A stretch of 64,000 nucleotides of DNA from Paulinella micropora (Eukaryota; Cercozoa; Imbricatea; Euglyphida), in contig BJOX01000181.1 in the NCBI GenBank assembly GCA_009731375.1, positions 422,561-486,560 of the forward strand, given 5' to 3'. The first letter of the stretch is position 1, and each line of letters opens with the position of its first letter. This document shows, piece by piece, positions 43,027 through 54,237 of this stretch. Made by a program: the position numbers and the translations under genes. The notes below the pieces were generated by a model. It was not told the origin of the DNA. It ran no database searches and saw only the letters and a list, made by a program, of their open reading frames with translations.

Positions 43027-43816
43027 TCAATCAATCAATCAGTCAACTCGCCATGGCCTTACATGACTCACACCACCTACGTCATCATCATCCTCATCAT
43101 CATCATCATCATATCATTATATTTAAGCAATCAATCAATCAACTGGTCATGGCCTTACATGATTCATACCGCCTACGTCATCATCATCCTCATCCTCATT
43201 ATCACTAATCAATCAATGAATCAACTGGTCATGGCCTTTCACGACTCACTCCACCTACATCACAAACACATACATTGTATGTGCGTATGTATGTATAAAT
43301 GTATGTATGTATGTATGTATGTACGTGTTGTGTGTGTGTGTGTGTGTGTTGTTCTGGTATCTCTGTGTCGGACTTGGTTCGTGGCTCCTTCACGTCGGAC
43401 AGGTGAGAGTTGTTCCACTTGTACGCCCCACACAAGTCCACCGCTAACGCACCAGACACACACACACACACACACACAAACAAGTTGTTCCACCGACAGG
43501 CAAGAGAGACGGGTTAACGGCTAACAGATCGTACACACACACACAAACAGGTACATACATATATATTCTTCATAACATGTATTGCTGGACAGGTGTCGAG
43601 TTGTTCCACTGATAGGCCAGGCACAGCTCACCCGCGCACGTAGCACACACACACACACACACACACCAACAGTGTGTACATATCTCTATCACGTCGTCAA
43701 GGTGTGAGTTGTTCCACAAATAGGCAACGACACCGGTCCAGCGCTAGCGTAACATACACGCACACACACACACACAATCAAGTTGTTCCACCGATAGGCA
43801 AGACACAGGTCAACGG
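42551..43816 (-). CDS. Cys-rich exon cluster with tandem exon copies
   Basis: Best exon: 42680-42755 (acceptor GACGTAG, donor GTGAGA), reading WCDSCKVMTSSARVHKTCRS then FCEDQ. A related end, YCTPGCKAFCQDQ, stands before GTGACT at 42550. Upstream on this strand the 5' part of the exon (WC(D/E)SCKAMT) recurs with its CGTAG acceptor four more times at about 42840, 43060, 43155 and 43235, without the rest. Another exon type recurs five times at 43394-43443, 43490-43520, 43590-43640, 43693-43743 and 43776-43816, with acceptor (G/C)TTAG or GCTAG and donor GTG. The best copies read AVDLCGAYKWNNSHLSD and VDLCLAYRWNNLI, the others carry a frameshift or stop. Introns are (CAT)n and (CA)n. Probably part of an extracellular Cys-rich protein; full connectivity unresolved. 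Confidence 0.45.
42760..43215. repeat. (ATC)n and (AATC)n in about 100-base higher-order units
   Basis: Each unit has CATGACCTTACATGACTCAC, ACCTACGTC, a long (ATC)n tract and (AATC)n. Copies start near 42728, 42832, 43050, 43146 and 43227. Confidence 0.85.
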
Positions 43817-43944
43817 CTAACATAACATGTGCACAAACAGATGCATGCATATAATACTTACATCTCTAGAATATACATAGCTCGACAGCCCAACCACACA
43901 CAGACATGCGGTTTGCGAAACGCTTGTCATTTGCGATGGCAAGC

Positions 43945-44010
<66 letters not shown>

Positions 44011-44130
44011 GAGAGAGAGAGAGAGAGAGAAAGAAAGAGAGAGAGAGCGAGAGAGAGAGAGAGAGTACGGATTAGCCACGCGGTGCACTTGCAGATCATA
44101 TCGCTGCATCGCAAAACACACACACACACT

Positions 44131-44187
<57 letters not shown>

Positions 44188-44200
44188 ATATATATATTAA
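43540..44200. repeat. (CA)n, (GA)n and (TA)n tracts
   Basis: CA tracts at 43535, 43645 and 43760 separate the tandem exon copies. GA fills 43947-44065, CA and TA 44110-44200. Confidence 0.85.
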
Positions 44201-44321
44201 ACGTGAAATATATGTATGTTAAACGTGAAACTTTCTGGTCTGTTTCATGCACGTACAGGTGTGAATAGCAAGGAAGCAGAAAAGAAAGAAGAAAGATCGA
44301 GAAGGAAGGCAGTCATTAATA

Positions 44322-44415
44322 GATAGATAGATAGATAGATATTTAGATAGGTAGGTAGTAGGTAGGTAGGTAGATAGGGTAGGTAGGTAGGTAGATAGGT
44401 AGATAGATGGATATG

Positions 44416-44485
<70 letters not shown>

Positions 44486-44486
44486 C
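44322..44486. repeat. (GATA)n/(GGTA)n
   Basis: GATA and GGTA tetranucleotides downstream of the exon at 44487-44540 on the minus strand. Confidence 0.9.
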
Positions 44487-44679
44487 TCATCGCCGCGATC
44501 TCGGAAGTTGGCGGCAGTTGTCGTAGTCATGGATAGATAGCTAGAGATAGATAGATAGATAGATAGATGGAAAAGAGCAGAAAGACAGATAGGCAGCTGC
44601 TAGCTAGTTACTTGTCTCCGCGGTCTCTGAAGTCCGTGTGGCAGTTGTCGAAGTCATTCACAACACCACACTTGTCCGC
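44487..44679 (-). CDS. Two related Cys/charged exons
   Basis: 44612-44679 (acceptor GGCATAG, donor GTAACT) reads [20 protein letters not shown] then GDK. 44487-44540 (acceptor TCTCTAG, donor GTATCT) ends ANFRDRGDE in the same phase, so it is a shortened, diverged copy. The introns are (TATC)n and (CA)n. Phases do not join directly to the tandem WNN exons, so one linking exon is missing or these copies are inactive. Confidence 0.45.
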
Positions 44680-44691
44680 CTATGCCAGCGA

Positions 44692-44693
<2 letters not shown>

Positions 44694-44727
<34 letters not shown>

Positions 44728-44741
44728 ATGTGTTTGTCTGC

Positions 44742-44823
<82 letters not shown>

Positions 44824-44824
44824 G

Positions 44825-44865
<41 letters not shown>

Positions 44866-45175
44866 GGAAGCAACTCGCTCAATCTGACCCCATCATCCCA
44901 AGCAGTCTTGCATATACATATACATAGACATAGACATACACAGACACATAGACATAGACATAGACATAGGCATAGACATAAACATAGACATAGACATAGA
45001 CATAGACATAACCTATACACATACACATACACATACAGATACAGATACAGATACAGATACACATACACGTACACATACACATACACCATACATAACTAAG
45101 CAAAATCACTTGTCCTGGCCGCATCATCCTTACACGCGCATACACATACACATGCACATACACGTACACGTACAC
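44694..45175. repeat. (GT)n, (GTAT)n, (CTAT)n and (CATAGA)n/(CATACA)n
   Basis: Long pure CTAT at 44741-44864, then hexamers CATAGA changing to CATACA and CAGATA. Not coding. Confidence 0.9.
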
Positions 45176-45259
45176 ATAGATCTAGACATCAGTAAGCGAA
45201 TCACTCGTGCGCGTACCGCGTCATCCCAGGCGCTCTCACAGCGGAAGCCGTTCTAGAGG

Positions 45260-45302
45260 CAAGAGAATAATGATGATGATGATGATGATGACGATGATGA
45301 TG

Positions 45303-45346
<44 letters not shown>

Positions 45347-45355
45347 AGTACTAAT
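45260..45355. repeat. (GAT)n then (TAA)n
   Basis: GAT triplets at 45268-45302 pass directly into TAA triplets, which are the tail of the SINE that follows. Confidence 0.9.
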
Positions 45356-45469
45356 AGTGCTTCTCTGTCAATGGCTGATGCAAATCTGCACATGCGCCTC
45401 CATCGTCTCACCCGTGAGGGGAGTACGAAGAATTGACGATAGGCTCTAATGACACCCCCGCACGGGCAG
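45356..45469 (-). mobile_element. tRNA-derived SINE, copy 3 (3' end only; rest in gap)
   Basis: The sequence is the minus-strand 3' part of the SINE, up to CGCACGGGCAG at 45469, after which 706 N bases follow (45470-46175). The tRNA-like head is not visible. Confidence 0.75.
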
Positions 45470-46175
45470 NNNNNNNNNNNNNNNNNNNNNNNNNNNNNNN
45501 NNNNNNNNNNNNNNNNNNNNNNNNNNNNNNNNNNNNNNNNNNNNNNNNNNNNNNNNNNNNNNNNNNNNNNNNNNNNNNNNNNNNNNNNNNNNNNNNNNNN
45601 NNNNNNNNNNNNNNNNNNNNNNNNNNNNNNNNNNNNNNNNNNNNNNNNNNNNNNNNNNNNNNNNNNNNNNNNNNNNNNNNNNNNNNNNNNNNNNNNNNNN
45701 NNNNNNNNNNNNNNNNNNNNNNNNNNNNNNNNNNNNNNNNNNNNNNNNNNNNNNNNNNNNNNNNNNNNNNNNNNNNNNNNNNNNNNNNNNNNNNNNNNNN
45801 NNNNNNNNNNNNNNNNNNNNNNNNNNNNNNNNNNNNNNNNNNNNNNNNNNNNNNNNNNNNNNNNNNNNNNNNNNNNNNNNNNNNNNNNNNNNNNNNNNNN
45901 NNNNNNNNNNNNNNNNNNNNNNNNNNNNNNNNNNNNNNNNNNNNNNNNNNNNNNNNNNNNNNNNNNNNNNNNNNNNNNNNNNNNNNNNNNNNNNNNNNNN
46001 NNNNNNNNNNNNNNNNNNNNNNNNNNNNNNNNNNNNNNNNNNNNNNNNNNNNNNNNNNNNNNNNNNNNNNNNNNNNNNNNNNNNNNNNNNNNNNNNNNNN
46101 NNNNNNNNNNNNNNNNNNNNNNNNNNNNNNNNNNNNNNNNNNNNNNNNNNNNNNNNNNNNNNNNNNNNNNNNNNN

Positions 46176-46640
46176 GCAAGACTGCACTAAGCCGAGGTTA
46201 TTCTGCAGTCCCAGCAACTTCTTGCAAGTCGTCACCGAATGTGCAAGTGCATACACCAAGCGCGGTTGCTAGAGCTGCCTCGAAACCCCACCCATAACAA
46301 TCTGGTGTCTGCTGGGTCCTGGGCTATCAACCAGCATATGCGGAGTTTAAGATCTTTTACGCGCGCAACGACCCTCCTCCCCAGCATCTACCACCAAAGG
46401 GTTATGAGTTGGCGTCACAGTTTAACGCCTTGAGGCCATTGGGCTGGAACTCTGTTTAGCAAGTGTGACTAGGTTTTTTCATCGGGATTTCCCTCAAATA
46501 TGTCACAGTCAACACTCCAAGGCAGATTTACTATATCTGAGGCGTACTGATGCAGCTAATGGCATATCCTCAACGGACATAAGCCTCCAATACCCTTGTT
46601 CGAGGTCCTCCACCCCCCCGTGTCAGTCTCTCAATAATAA
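46176..46640. mobile_element. Second dispersed repeat family, rearranged copy
   Basis: The block GCAAGACTGCACTAAGCCGA to GAGGCCATTGGGCTGG (46176-46450) and the block CTGAGGCGTACTGATGCAGC to GTGTCAGTCTCT (about 46533-46633) also occur at 59258-59665, but there in the opposite order. About 80 unrelated bases lie between them here. No open frame. Probably a non-autonomous element. Confidence 0.7.
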
Positions 46641-46675
46641 TAATAATGATAATGATAAAAATAAAAATAATAATA

Positions 46676-46910
46676 ATAGTGCTTCTCTGTCAATGGCTGA
46701 TGCAAATCTGCACATGCGCCTCCATCGTCTCACCCGTGAGGGGAGTACAAAGAATTGACGATAGCCTCTAATGACACCCCCGCACGGGCAGTTCCAACAC
46801 TTCCAGACGGACCGGTATGTTCAATGAAAATACTGGTGGCACCGACGGGAATCGAACTGGCGACAGGTCCCAGATGGTAGACCTTAACCACTGGGCTATC
46901 GCGGTGCCAC

Positions 46911-46911
<1 letters not shown>
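46676..46911 (-). mobile_element. tRNA-derived SINE, copy 4 (complete, short form)
   Basis: Full element on the minus strand with GGCACCGCGATAGCCCAGTG head and GAAGCAC tail end. It has only one copy of the CCAGTATTTTCATTGAACAT segment. (TAA)n flanks both ends. Confidence 0.85.
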
Positions 46912-47003
<92 letters not shown>

Positions 47004-47131
47004 TAATAATGATAAGGAGGGGAAGGAGGAGAAGAAGAAAGAAATATATGTCTATGTATATATGTATACGTATACGTATATGTATATCTATATGTATATG
47101 TATATGTATATGTATATGCATATGTATATGC

Positions 47132-47184
<53 letters not shown>

Positions 47185-47262
47185 CATATGTATTTGTATT
47201 TGTATATGTATATATATATATATGTGTGTGTGTGTGAGTGTGTGTTTATGTACATGTGTATG

Positions 47263-47295
<33 letters not shown>

Positions 47296-47340
47296 TTATA
47301 TGTATATGTATATGTATATGTATGTATGTTTATGCTTGTG
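46912..47340. repeat. (TAA)n then (TATG)n/(TATATG)n
   Basis: Pure TAA at 46912-47000, then GTATAT and GTATGT hexamers to 47340. Confidence 0.9.
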
Positions 47341-47353
47341 TATATATATTTAC

Positions 47354-47407
47354 GCTTTCGCAGAAGTCTTTACAGGTGGGGAAGCGCTTGACGCTGCGTG
47401 TGAGTGC
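47354..47407 (-). CDS. Cys-rich exon (C-K-D-F-C)
   Basis: 54 nt, phase 0 both ends, acceptor CCTCCAG and donor GTAAAT on the minus strand: [18 protein letters not shown]. The C-(K/R)-x-F-C-(E/Q) motif repeats that of the exons at 42680 and 42551. C-K-x-x-C-E is also seen in Frizzled and folate-receptor-like Cys-rich domains, which is the only family hint. Confidence 0.5.
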
Positions 47408-47412
47408 CTGGA

Positions 47413-48020
47413 GGAGAGGGAGGAGGAGGAGGAGGAGGAGGAAGAAGAAGAAGAAGAGGAGGAGGAGGAGGAAAAAGAAGCAGAAGAAGAAGAAGAAGAA
47501 GAAGAAGGAGGAGGAGGAGGAGGAAGAAGAAGAAGAAGAGGAAGAGGAAGAAGAAGAAGAAGGAGGAGGAGGAGGAGGAGAAGAAGAAGAAGAAGAAGGA
47601 GAAGAAGGAGAAGAAGGAGAAGAAGAAGAAGAAGAAGAAGAAGAAGAAGAAGAAGAAGAAGAAGAAGAAGAAGAAGATGAAGACAATAATGATATGGTTA
47701 TAAAGATTGTAGAGAGAAGAGAGATGAAGACACAGACGAGCCAGGCTGTGCTGCCTGATGCACGCCGCACCGCGCAGCAGACGCAGTATACGTGCTATGG
47801 CCCTTCTTCTTCTTCTTCTTCTTCTTCTTCTTCTTCTTCTTCTTCTTCTTCTTCTTCTTCTTCTTCTTCTCCTCCTCCTCCTTCTCTTTCCTCAATCTGC
47901 GCATGCACACTAGACCCTGCAGAAGCCGCAGTAGGTGAAGAAGGACAGGAAGAAGAAGAAGAAGAAGAAGAAGAAGAAGAAGAAGAAGAAGAAGAAGAGA
48001 AGCAGAAGCAGAAGAAGAAG

Positions 48021-48052
<32 letters not shown>

Positions 48053-48188
48053 GAAGAAAAGAAGGAGGAGAAGGAAAGAAGAAGAAGAAGAAGAAGAAGG
48101 AAGAGGAGGAGAAGAAGAAGAAGAAGAAGAAGGAGGAGGAAGAGGAGAGGAAGAGAAAGAGAAACAGGAGGAAGAGAAGGAGGAGGAG
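47413..48188. repeat. (GAG/GAA)n, (TTC)n, (GAA)n array with a decayed exon copy
   Basis: GAG/GAA triplets at 47413-47675, TTC at 47803-47880, GAA at 47938-48180. At 47905-47935 the minus strand shows YCGFCR before GTCTAG, a diverged copy of the exon at 48191-48243 without an acceptor. Confidence 0.8.
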
Positions 48189-48190
48189 AC

Positions 48191-48243
48191 CTTGCAGAAG
48201 CCGCAGTATGTGTTGTCTCCAAGGAAGGCTTTGGCGTTGCAGT
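48191..48243 (-). CDS. Cys-rich exon (YCGFCK)
   Basis: 53 nt, acceptor TGTGTCTCAG, donor GTCTCC on the minus strand. With one carried base it reads DCNAKAFLGDNTYCGFCK. It has the same Cys spacing style as the exons at 47354 and 42551 (CKAFC, CKDFC). Confidence 0.5.
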
Positions 48244-48245
48244 CT

Positions 48246-48625
48246 GAGACACACACATACATACACACATACACATACATACATACATAAATACATAAAT
48301 ACATAAATGACATACATAACATACATACATTCATACATACATACGTAGGTACGTACGTAGCATACATACATATGTATGTACATACATACACATACATACA
48401 TACATACATACATACATAATGTACATAATGTACATACATACATACATGCATACATAAATACATACATACATACATGCATGCATACACATACATACATGCA
48501 TACATACATGCATACACACACTACATACATGCATACATATGTATGTATATGTCATCATACATATGTACATTATGTATGTACATACATATACATACATACA
48601 TATGTTACATATGTTACATACATAA
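48246..48625. repeat. (CATA)n
   Basis: CATA tetranucleotides with CATG and GTAC variants; probable intron between the exons at 48191 and 48697. Confidence 0.85.
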
Positions 48626-48696
48626 AGCGTTCTGGATACTTATTCAGCGTACTCTGTGCTGTGTGTGTGTGTGTGTGTTAAAAGCATGCTTGAAAC

Positions 48697-48934
48697 CGTA
48701 AGGATAGGGACTGTCGAAATACGATAAACTTGTTGTTCCTGTGGAAATTTGCCCCGCACTGTCTCCATCCAGTTCTACCATTCCAACAGATTTGTGAACA
48801 AGCATAGCATGAATAGGAGACTGAGACAGATCTTGAGACCTCCTCTTTGCGCACGTAATATTGCCGCCCAACCAAGAAGCAGTGTCAAACTGCCTCTCAT
48901 GGTTGACTGCAGCCAAACTCTCAAGAGTAGTCGC
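48697..48934 (-). CDS. Candidate larger exon of the Cys-rich protein
   Basis: After the acceptor TTTCTGTAG the minus strand is open for at least 80 codons: ATTLESLAAVNHERQFDTAS, WLGGNITCAKRRSQ, then MLVHKSVGMVELDGDSAGQI and SYFDSPYPYG. A donor GTTTCA lies at 48696. W-L-G-G-N-I-T-C after S-L-A-A-V-N-x-E loosely recalls the C-type lectin fold, but one exon is not enough to name it. Most upstream recognisable exon of the minus-strand series. Confidence 0.45.
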
Positions 48935-49229
48935 CTACAGAAAGCAAGCCATACTTGAAGTTCACGCAACATTGGAACAAAAGATTTGCTTTTTTTTTAA
49001 ATAATGCGAAGGAGAGAATGGTGAGGTATTGGCCGACAGTTGTCACACATGCAAATTCGAGACGGTGGGTAGTCTTTATTCGTTAATTTCAGGTAAAAAG
49101 ACAAAAAAATGAAAAAAATGAGGTGGGGGAAAACGCTGTTATTCCGATTTCTTAGAAATGGACCGGCGTGACTCTTTGAATGCATTTACAGAACCCACCG
49201 CTCCAGGCTCCTCCTTTTCATGTTGTTCA

Positions 49230-49441
<212 letters not shown>

Positions 49442-49469
49442 GTTTACGGGAAATTATTCAAGAAGCATC

Positions 49470-50489
49470 ATGTCCTCCCAAAAAAGAGCAAAACCATCAA
49501 CACCATCAAGAGCAAACACCTCAGACAATCCCAACAACAACAACATACCAGCGAAACATGCTCGAATTGAATCCACCGAAAAAATTTTCGGAAAACTCAG
49601 CAAAACAACCGAGGAAACTGAAAAACAAGACGGCAACGGAAACGCGCCAAAAACGATGGAAGAAAAAATGGATGAAATGCTGAAAAAAATACATGACATG
49701 ACCATGAAGCTGCTGCAATGTGAGGCAAAAGTTGAAAGCCTAACGAGAGAACTAAAAGAGGAACGAGATCGAAACATGTTTTCCTCCAACAACAGCACCA
49801 CCTCACACATGAGCAGACCCCAGTCTATGCAATCTTCCAGTGCATCCTCATCACACAGCAACAACAACAACACACTTCAAGGCAGCTGGAAACAACCCTT
49901 TAATCTCGCAAACAGCAATTTGCATGAAAATTTCCCGTTACATAAAAGGGAAGAACCACCGGTAGTACTTCCAAACAACGAATCTTTGGACACCGCGATA
50001 ATCACCGGAATTCCATATGATTCCAAAGAAACTCAAAAACAAACCCAGAAAATAGTAACAGCTTTAATGAAAGCGAAAGGTATGGACTGTAAGGATGGTG
50101 ACATATTACTTTGCAAAAGAATGATCTCGGACCATGCAGCAAAGATGTACAACCCGGAAACAGCAAAAACCACGCCTGCGATAAAAGTCCGGTTTGCAAG
50201 TAATCAGCTGAAGAAAATTTTCGTCTGGTACGATAAATCTTCGCATCCCCAGCACAAGCAAATCTCGCAAATCACGCCACGCTTGCAGAATTACACTGGT
50301 AAAGATTACCACATCATGTGTAAAGAGAGCTTATCACCTGAAACACGCAAACTCCTTGACCACACAAAGCAACTCATGAAGGACTACCCAAATTTGGCAG
50401 CAGTGTGGACCACAGATGGTGAGATATATCTACACCCACGAGAGAGTGAGAACAGATTTAAGATCCAACGCTTGACTCATATTCGGTAG
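49470..50489 (+). CDS. LINE ORF1 protein
   Basis: 339 codons from ATG at 49470. Residues about 30-100 form a coiled coil (KTMEEKMDEMLKKIHDMTMK, VESLTRELKEERDRN). A Ser/Asn/His-rich linker follows, then a folded C-terminal region (ESLDTAIITGIPYDSKETQK; IKVRFASNQLKKIFVWYDKS; CKESLSPETRKLLDHTKQLM; VWTTDGEIYLHP). This order (coiled coil, RRM-like core, C-terminal domain) is that of ORF1 nucleic-acid chaperones of L1/Jockey-type LINEs. No CCHC knuckles are seen. Stop TAG at 50487-50489. Confidence 0.8.
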   Translation: MSSQKRAKPSTPSRANTSDNPNNNNIPAKHARIESTEKIFGKLSKTTEETEKQDGNGNAPKTMEEKMDEMLKKIHDMTMKLLQCEAKVESLTRELKEERDRNMFSSNNSTTSHMSRPQSMQSSSASSSHSNNNNTLQGSWKQPFNLANSNLHENFPLHKREEPPVVLPNNESLDTAIITGIPYDSKETQKQTQKIVTALMKAKGMDCKDGDILLCKRMISDHAAKMYNPETAKTTPAIKVRFASNQLKKIFVWYDKSSHPQHKQISQITPRLQNYTGKDYHIMCKESLSPETRKLLDHTKQLMKDYPNLAAVWTTDGEIYLHPRESENRFKIQRLTHIR

Positions 50490-50511
50490 TTGAAGAACCA
50501 CTTCAAGAACT

Positions 50512-53500
50512 GTGAGTCAGACCACTCATCTGCATCCCCAAGGACCAACAGGTCAGGAAATACAACCATGTCTAGTTCCAGTTCGACGTTCCCTGCCAGT
50601 GAGGCACCGCAGTAAGCCATGCTCCTTATTACAGCCCAACCCCCTACCCCTGGAACACCTACCAGAACAGACTCAACCCAATTGTAACAATGCACCACAC
50701 CCACCAGCACAAATCATACACCCACACCTCACATCTCTTCCACCCAAGGTAAACAAACACTTCTCTATATATCATACGAATATCCGTGGTATAACAGGAA
50801 GCCACCAAACCCTACTTAACCATCTATCCAACCCTGACTGCACTCACTTCATCCCAGACATTATATCACTTACGGAATCAAAAATAACACCAGGTACACC
50901 ACACACTCACTTCCCAATCCCAACATACACATCCTATCATACCACAGATGTGTCGGTCTACTATAAAAACGATATGCACATCACAATCTCTGAATCTAAA
51001 ATCTCAAAAGCCTCTGGCGTAATCATGCAGATACACAGCACAGAACATAAAAATAATCCAATCCACACCATATTCCATATCTACAAAAGACCACTCTCAC
51101 AATCCTACGACTGCGCTTTCTTCCAAGAGCTCCAAAACTACATGCAAGGTATCCTCTCTGCCTCCCCACACACGAGCATCACGATTGTTGGTGACCTTAA
51201 CCTTGATCTCTTGCGCCCTACAAAACAGGTATGTGACTTCCTTGCAATCAACAACCTCTTCACCACAATCAAAAATCCCACCCGCAAAGCAAAGAGCCAT
51301 ACATTGCTTGATGTTATATTAACGACACTCACCTGCGATATCACATCTGATGTCTTACCTACATGCATCTCTGATCACCATCCCATCTATGCTATCTTTC
51401 ACACCCCAATCACACATAAGAAAAATAATAATAAAATCCTAAGAAATAAGAGATATGAAGACAAGAAGGAAATAATAACAGAAGAAATAATTTATGAACT
51501 TAAGCAAGTTCTTGACCCAGAACTAAATAACGATACTCCTAATAATTATATAAATAAAATACATACAGCTATTAAGGAAGTGGTAGAAAAATATGAAAAG
51601 CGTGTAAAGAAACGAAAATGGAAACCATGGTGTAATAATGAAATTAGAGCCATGATTAAGAAACAAATAGAACTGTATGAAATAAAAATAGCATGCCCAG
51701 TTAAAAGTAATAGAACTAAGTATAATAAGCATAGAAATAAAACTAATAGAGAGATTAAGAAAGCTAAGAAATCATACATGACTACCTTAATGGAAAGACT
51801 AAGTCACGATCTAAAAAAACGTATGAATGCGTTGAGAAAGCTGATCCCACAGACACAAGGTCTGAAGACCTCGCCCACCCAACTCCGCGTAGATGATAAG
51901 GTAATCACCGACCCCAAAGGTATTGCCAATGCACTCAACAGACACTACACGACGGTCGGCTCCAAGGTCAGTGCCCAAATCCCCCAAGAACATAAAGTCA
52001 GAGAAGAGGAAATAGACCTAACACAGAGAAAACTGCCTCCCTTTACACTCAAACGCATTTTGCAGGATGATGTAGTTGATACACTGAAAGCAATTAACAG
52101 AAACAAAGCAGAAGATATAAACAAAATAAAACCAGCCATCATGCAAGACCTTACAAAGTACATTGCCCCGATATTAACAACGCTCTTTAATAAAGCTATA
52201 GAACATAACCAATACCCTGATGCACTAAAAATAACTAAAGTTATTGAAATATATAAAGCTAAAGATAGAACGCTGCCTGAGAATTACAGACCTATCTCGC
52301 TACTGCCGATTATTGCTAAGGTCTTTGACACTATACTCAACAAGCAACTGATGGCCCACCTTACCAGGTACGACATCCTCTCCCGAACTCAATACGCCTT
52401 CCGACCACACTCGAACACAACAATCACTACACAAACCATCTTAAATCACATCCAAAACCTCAAAGGCCCAGGAAGGTATGTACTTGCTCTATTTATTGAC
52501 CTATCGAAAGCCTATGACACTATAGATCATGAAACACTGATCCATAAACTACGAAATAATATAAATTTTAGCGATAACACCACTACCTTTTTTAAATCAT
52601 ACCTCACAAAACGATACCAAACAGTATTTACCCAATATGCTCGTTCTTATCCACGCAAGATCACACATGGGATCCCGCAAGGTAGCACACTCTCAACAAC
52701 GCTCTTCATTCTATACATCAATGATATTATACTTTCACTAACACACGGGACAGTCTTTGCATACGCAGATGACACCACACTTATCATTGCTGCTAAGAAT
52801 AAAGAACAACTCCAAGAGCAAGCACAAACTGATACAACGAACCTTGTCCACTATTTCTACAGACATAACCTAGTACCCAACCCCACCAAAACCACCTACA
52901 CTATCTTCCACAAGCACGAACAGAAGGTGCAGCTCGACTTGACTATCGACGGCAAGAGGCTCCAACAAGAACGAAAGGTAAAAGTATTAGGTACAATCAT
53001 CCAAAGCAACCTGTCCTTCCGTGAACATATACAATCTATTATATTCCGCCTTCAACCATTCGTCCAAATGTTTCGTTATGTGACCAGCCTACTTCCCACT
53101 CACATCCTCCTCCAACTTTACTATGCACATGTATACCCCCTACTTATGTATGGTATCTCTATATGGGGATCCGATGACTACAACACCATTATACATCCAC
53201 TCATTATCATCCAAAAACGTATAGTCCGTCTGATATGTCTCAAATCATGGAGAACACCTACCAAGCATCTCTTTGCCAAACTACGTTTACTCAACATACT
53301 TAACATGTATAAGTACAGCGTATGCATGGATGCACACTCCCTTATTTACCCAGCATTCAATGCTTTCCTTCCCATTCACTACAACAATATCCGACCAATC
53401 ACAGCTGTTCATAACTACAACACTAGGCTGTCATCAAAGAAACACATGTACAACGACTCAACGACGGATCAATACAGCAGAGCAGCACAAACACAATGAA

Positions 53501-53592
53501 ATAAGCTGCCAGAGCACCTAAGAGATATCTCATACAAAGCAGAATTCAAAAAAAAACTCAAAGCATATCTCTTAAGGATGCAAGAATCCTGA
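50512..53592 (+). CDS. LINE ORF2: endonuclease and reverse transcriptase, TGA near the C-terminus
   Basis: Opens after TGA at 50491 in the frame +1 to ORF1. No ATG precedes the endonuclease, so initiation is non-AUG or by reinitiation. APE endonuclease: HTNIRG, ISLTESKI, VGDLNLDLL, SDHHPIYA (about residues 85-300). Reverse transcriptase: ENYRPISLLPIIAKVFD, ALFIDLSKAYDTIDH, GIPQGSTLSTTLF, FAYADDTTLI with the YADD catalytic pair (about 580-760). A TGA at 53497-53499 falls exactly where related elements have Trp in the W-N-x-L-P block; the frame continues NKLPEHLRDISYKAEFKKKL to a further TGA near 53590. A single nonsense change is the simplest reading. Confidence 0.85.
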
Positions 53593-53789
53593 CACTGCAT
53601 ACGGGCCTAAAGAGGGCGTTGGACACCTCATCATCAGATGATACCTGAGTGTGGGACAAGTTCAGCGTTGATCACATCCTAAGCAGGAGTGTGGTTGGCC
53701 AAACCTCCTTGGGGAGTCACCTCGTGTCTACCAGCTTTTGCGAGTGCCACCGTTATATATAGTACTGAGTGAGAATATAACACTTTCAA

Positions 53790-53980
53790 CATATATATAT
53801 ATAAATATATATTATATATATTTATGTATATATATAATATATAGTACTAAGTGAGAATATAACTCTTTCAACATATATATACATATATATATATTATATT
53901 ATATTATTATATATATTTCAGTTTTTTTTTCCTCGTTCCTCACTGAACTAGAACTTTACTTTGACTTCATAAAAGATTAA

Positions 53981-54060
<80 letters not shown>
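53790..54060. repeat. (TA)n-rich region with a duplicated 45-base block
   Basis: TATAGTACTGAGTGAGAATA…CTTTCAACATATA occurs twice (53757 and 53840). Pure TA at 53980-54060 precedes a 10-N gap (54064-54073). Confidence 0.85.
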
Positions 54061-54063
<3 letters not shown>

Positions 54064-54073
54064 NNNNNNNNNN

Positions 54074-54089
54074 GGCTATCACGGTGTCC

Positions 54090-54177
<88 letters not shown>

Positions 54178-54185
54178 TTAATAAT

Positions 54186-54233
<48 letters not shown>
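54074..54233 (-). mobile_element. tRNA-derived SINE head fragment and (TAA)n
   Basis: GGCTATCACGGTGTCC right after the gap is the end of the SINE head read on the plus strand (element on minus). About 150 bases of TAA follow. Confidence 0.65.

Positions 54234-54235
<2 letters not shown>

Positions 54236-54237
<2 letters not shown>

Larger units (their letters stand above)
49442..53760 (+). mobile_element. Non-LTR retrotransposon (LINE; APE endonuclease, Jockey/CR1-like)
   Basis: Two consecutive reading frames (ORF1 49470-50489, ORF2 50512-53499 plus C-terminal tail) with coiled-coil/RNA-binding and endonuclease/reverse transcriptase parts. It is A- and C-rich on the coding strand, unlike its surroundings. 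After the coding part come about 170 bases of 3' sequence and a (TA)n-rich tail. 5' end not precisely defined. Confidence 0.9.
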
